This document shows positions 7,596 to 8,892 of a DNA stretch of 8,892 nucleotides, one piece after another. The stretch spans positions 1 through 8,892 of the forward strand of contig JALWLM010000532.1 of NCBI GenBank assembly GCA_027084145.1, in the 5' to 3' direction. The stretch is from Crocinitomicaceae bacterium. Lineage in GTDB: Bacteria > Bacteroidota > Bacteroidia > Flavobacteriales_D > Crocinitomicaceae. Each line of letters begins with the position of its first letter. The stretch's first letter is position 1. The notes beneath the pieces are model-generated. The model saw only the letters and a program-made list of their open reading frames with translations. It ran no database searches and had not been told where the DNA came from. Made by a program: the position numbers and the translations under genes.

Positions 7596-8892
7596 ATGCG
7601 TGCAGGAATAAAAACTCTCACAATCAAAGGATTCAAAGGCTTCGCAAATGAGATAACGATTGATTTCACAAATAGAGCAAAAAATCTTGTGATTTATGGG
7701 GAGAATGGATCAGGAAAGAGTTCTCTTATGGAGGCATTAAAGATACTTTTTGATTCTGTCTCAAAGAAGTTAGAGTTAGAAGAGTTTAAGAATATTTTCG
7801 TAAAGGATATGATTGAAATATCCATAAAATTAGCAACAGGGGGGAAGATATCTCTAAAAACCAAAATTGAAAAGCAACAAGATGAGAGAGGAATAGAGAA
7901 AGAGGTATTGATTACGGACCCTGATAAGTACTCATCCGAAGAGAAAACATATCTTGAAGCATTATCCAGATCTACAAACATACTGAGCTATAGAAGACTT
8001 ATGAAAATTTATGACATGAAAACAGATGAAGATTTTTACGATTTGTTTATCAGAAAAATTATGGCTTATTATCTAATCCCACCAAAAAGGGAGAGAACCT
8101 TATTACAAGAGCTTAAAGATCTTGAAAAACTGAAAAAAGAAAGCCCGAGAGCAAAGAAAAGAATAGAAGAAAAAGAGAAGTTGATAAAGGGGGAGATAAA
8201 CAAAATTTTCACAGAAATAAAGGGCAAATGGAATGAATACATAAGGATTTTAACTGGCGATGATATAGAAGTGGAATGTTCGATTAAAAAACTGGGAAAT
8301 CTAGATTTTAAAGTTAAGTGGAACGGAAAAGATGTCAGAAACATTCTCCACTATCTAAACGAAGGAAGACTTAATGCCATAGCACTTGGGCTTTTCCTTG
8401 CCTACTACAAAAAATTCAATGTGTCACCATATAAGATGCTTCTTCTTGACGATATTGTTATTGGGCTTGATATGAGTTTAAGAATTCCACTTTTGGGAAT
8501 ACTCCAAAAAGATTTTAAAAAGGAGTATCAAATCATAATTACCACATTTGATGAAAACTGGTTCAACCTTTTGAAAAATTACCTTGAAGGTGAGAAGTGG
8601 GAATTTTTTAGGTTAACAATCAGAAAAACGGACAATGGAAAATTGCCTTTCCTTATAGGTATTGAAAGCAGTGATTATCTAGATAAAGCGGAGTACCACT
8701 GGCAGAATGGCGAGTATTCTGCAGCTGCGCTTTATGTTAGGCTTGAGTTTGAGAGGATAGTTACAAAATATGCCAAGAAAAAGGGATTAGAAGTTAAATT
8801 CAAAACTAATAAGATTGAAGATGTATGGAGAGTTGTACAGGACAATCTTCCGAGTTCCAAAACCTTATGTAAACGAGTTAACATATATAGGT
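7596..8892 (+). CDS. SMC/RecF/Rad50-like ATPase, partial (3' end outside window)
   Basis: The frame opens at ATG 7596 and stays open to the right edge, giving at least 432 residues. The start ITIKGFKGF followed by a short strand is typical of RecF/SMC-like ATPases that contact DNA or guard RNA. Walker A is GENGSGKS (35-42). A short charged helical section (about 165-205) stands where Rad50 and SMC proteins have long coiled-coil arms. The signature motif is LNEGR (254-258), in place of LSGGQ, and is followed by a helix with LNAIALGLFLAYY. Walker B and the D-loop are MLLLDD (281-286) and GLD (290-292). Position 286 is Asp where these ATPases usually have Glu, and the switch-loop position is Phe318 in ITTFDENWF where His is usual. 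After about residue 360, a helical region (AEYHWQNGEYSAAALYVR, then LEFERIVTKYAKKKGLEV) looks like a separate tail, perhaps HEPN-like; this is a guess. The gene sits 2 bases after the methyltransferase, so it probably belongs to the same system as sensor, loader or effector. Confidence 0.88.
   Translation, partial: MRAGIKTLTIKGFKGFANEITIDFTNRAKNLVIYGENGSGKSSLMEALKILFDSVSKKLELEEFKNIFVKDMIEISIKLATGGKISLKTKIEKQQDERGIEKEVLITDPDKYSSEEKTYLEALSRSTNILSYRRLMKIYDMKTDEDFYDLFIRKIMAYYLIPPKRERTLLQELKDLEKLKKESPRAKKRIEEKEKLIKGEINKIFTEIKGKWNEYIRILTGDDIEVECSIKKLGNLDFKVKWNGKDVRNILHYLNEGRLNAIALGLFLAYYKKFNVSPYKMLLLDDIVIGLDMSLRIPLLGILQKDFKKEYQIIITTFDENWFNLLKNYLEGEKWEFFRLTIRKTDNGKLPFLIGIESSDYLDKAEYHWQNGEYSAAALYVRLEFERIVTKYAKKKGLEVKFKTNKIEDVWRVVQDNLPSSKTLCKRVNIYR

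Noticed and set aside
596..8344. Minus-strand open frames scattered under the three large genes (for example 596-1018, 6675-7166 and 7694-7981).
   Set aside because: All lie opposite well-supported genes, are rich in Ser, Phe and Ile as expected of antisense frames of Lys/Glu-rich genes, and show no domains.
1..8892. CRISPR array, insertion sequence or integrase-type mobile element.
   Set aside because: No regularly spaced repeats, no transposase or integrase motifs, and no matching terminal inverted repeats were seen in the spacer or at the gene junctions.

Overview
The window covers the last part of a ComF-type phosphoribosyltransferase gene, a 288-base spacer, and then a tightly packed three-gene operon on the + strand that reads as a DNA-modification and anti-phage (defence) locus. 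The organism is most likely a bacterium: the ComF end is typical, and two of the three operon genes have good Shine-Dalgarno sites. The Lys/Glu/Ile-rich proteins could point to a thermophile or simply to low GC, and I cannot name a taxon.

Layout. Bases 1-233 hold the ComF C-terminus, at about 53% GC by my count of bases 1-240. Bases 234-521 hold no convincing gene. They contain a strong 12-bp GC-rich hairpin without a T-tract (284-310), a weak promoter-like pair (405-433) and two tiny uncertain ORFs. Bases 522-4196 encode a 1224-residue protein with an N-terminal PLD-type nuclease domain joined to an SNF2-like superfamily 2 helicase/translocase. Bases 4186-7593 encode a 1135-residue adenine-N6 methyltransferase of the Eco57I/COG1002/PglX-like type, with its own target-recognition region. 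Bases 7596-8892 encode at least 432 residues of an SMC/RecF/Rad50-like ATPase that runs off the window. The operon is AT-rich (roughly a third GC in sampled lines), which suggests horizontal acquisition next to comF.

How they may work together (inference). The methyltransferase would mark host DNA and supply sequence recognition. The PLD-helicase would translocate on and cut unmodified DNA, because the methyltransferase shows no obvious nuclease motif of its own. The third ATPase could be a sensor, a loader or a second effector. The helicase and methyltransferase genes overlap by 11 bases and the methyltransferase and ATPase genes are 2 bases apart, so co-expression is very likely. The first two genes recall the DrmD-DrmMI pair of class 1 DISARM, and a type ISP restriction enzyme split over two genes. 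The fused PLD domain and the SMC-like third gene do not match a named system that I can assign with certainty. More genes of the system may lie beyond the right edge.
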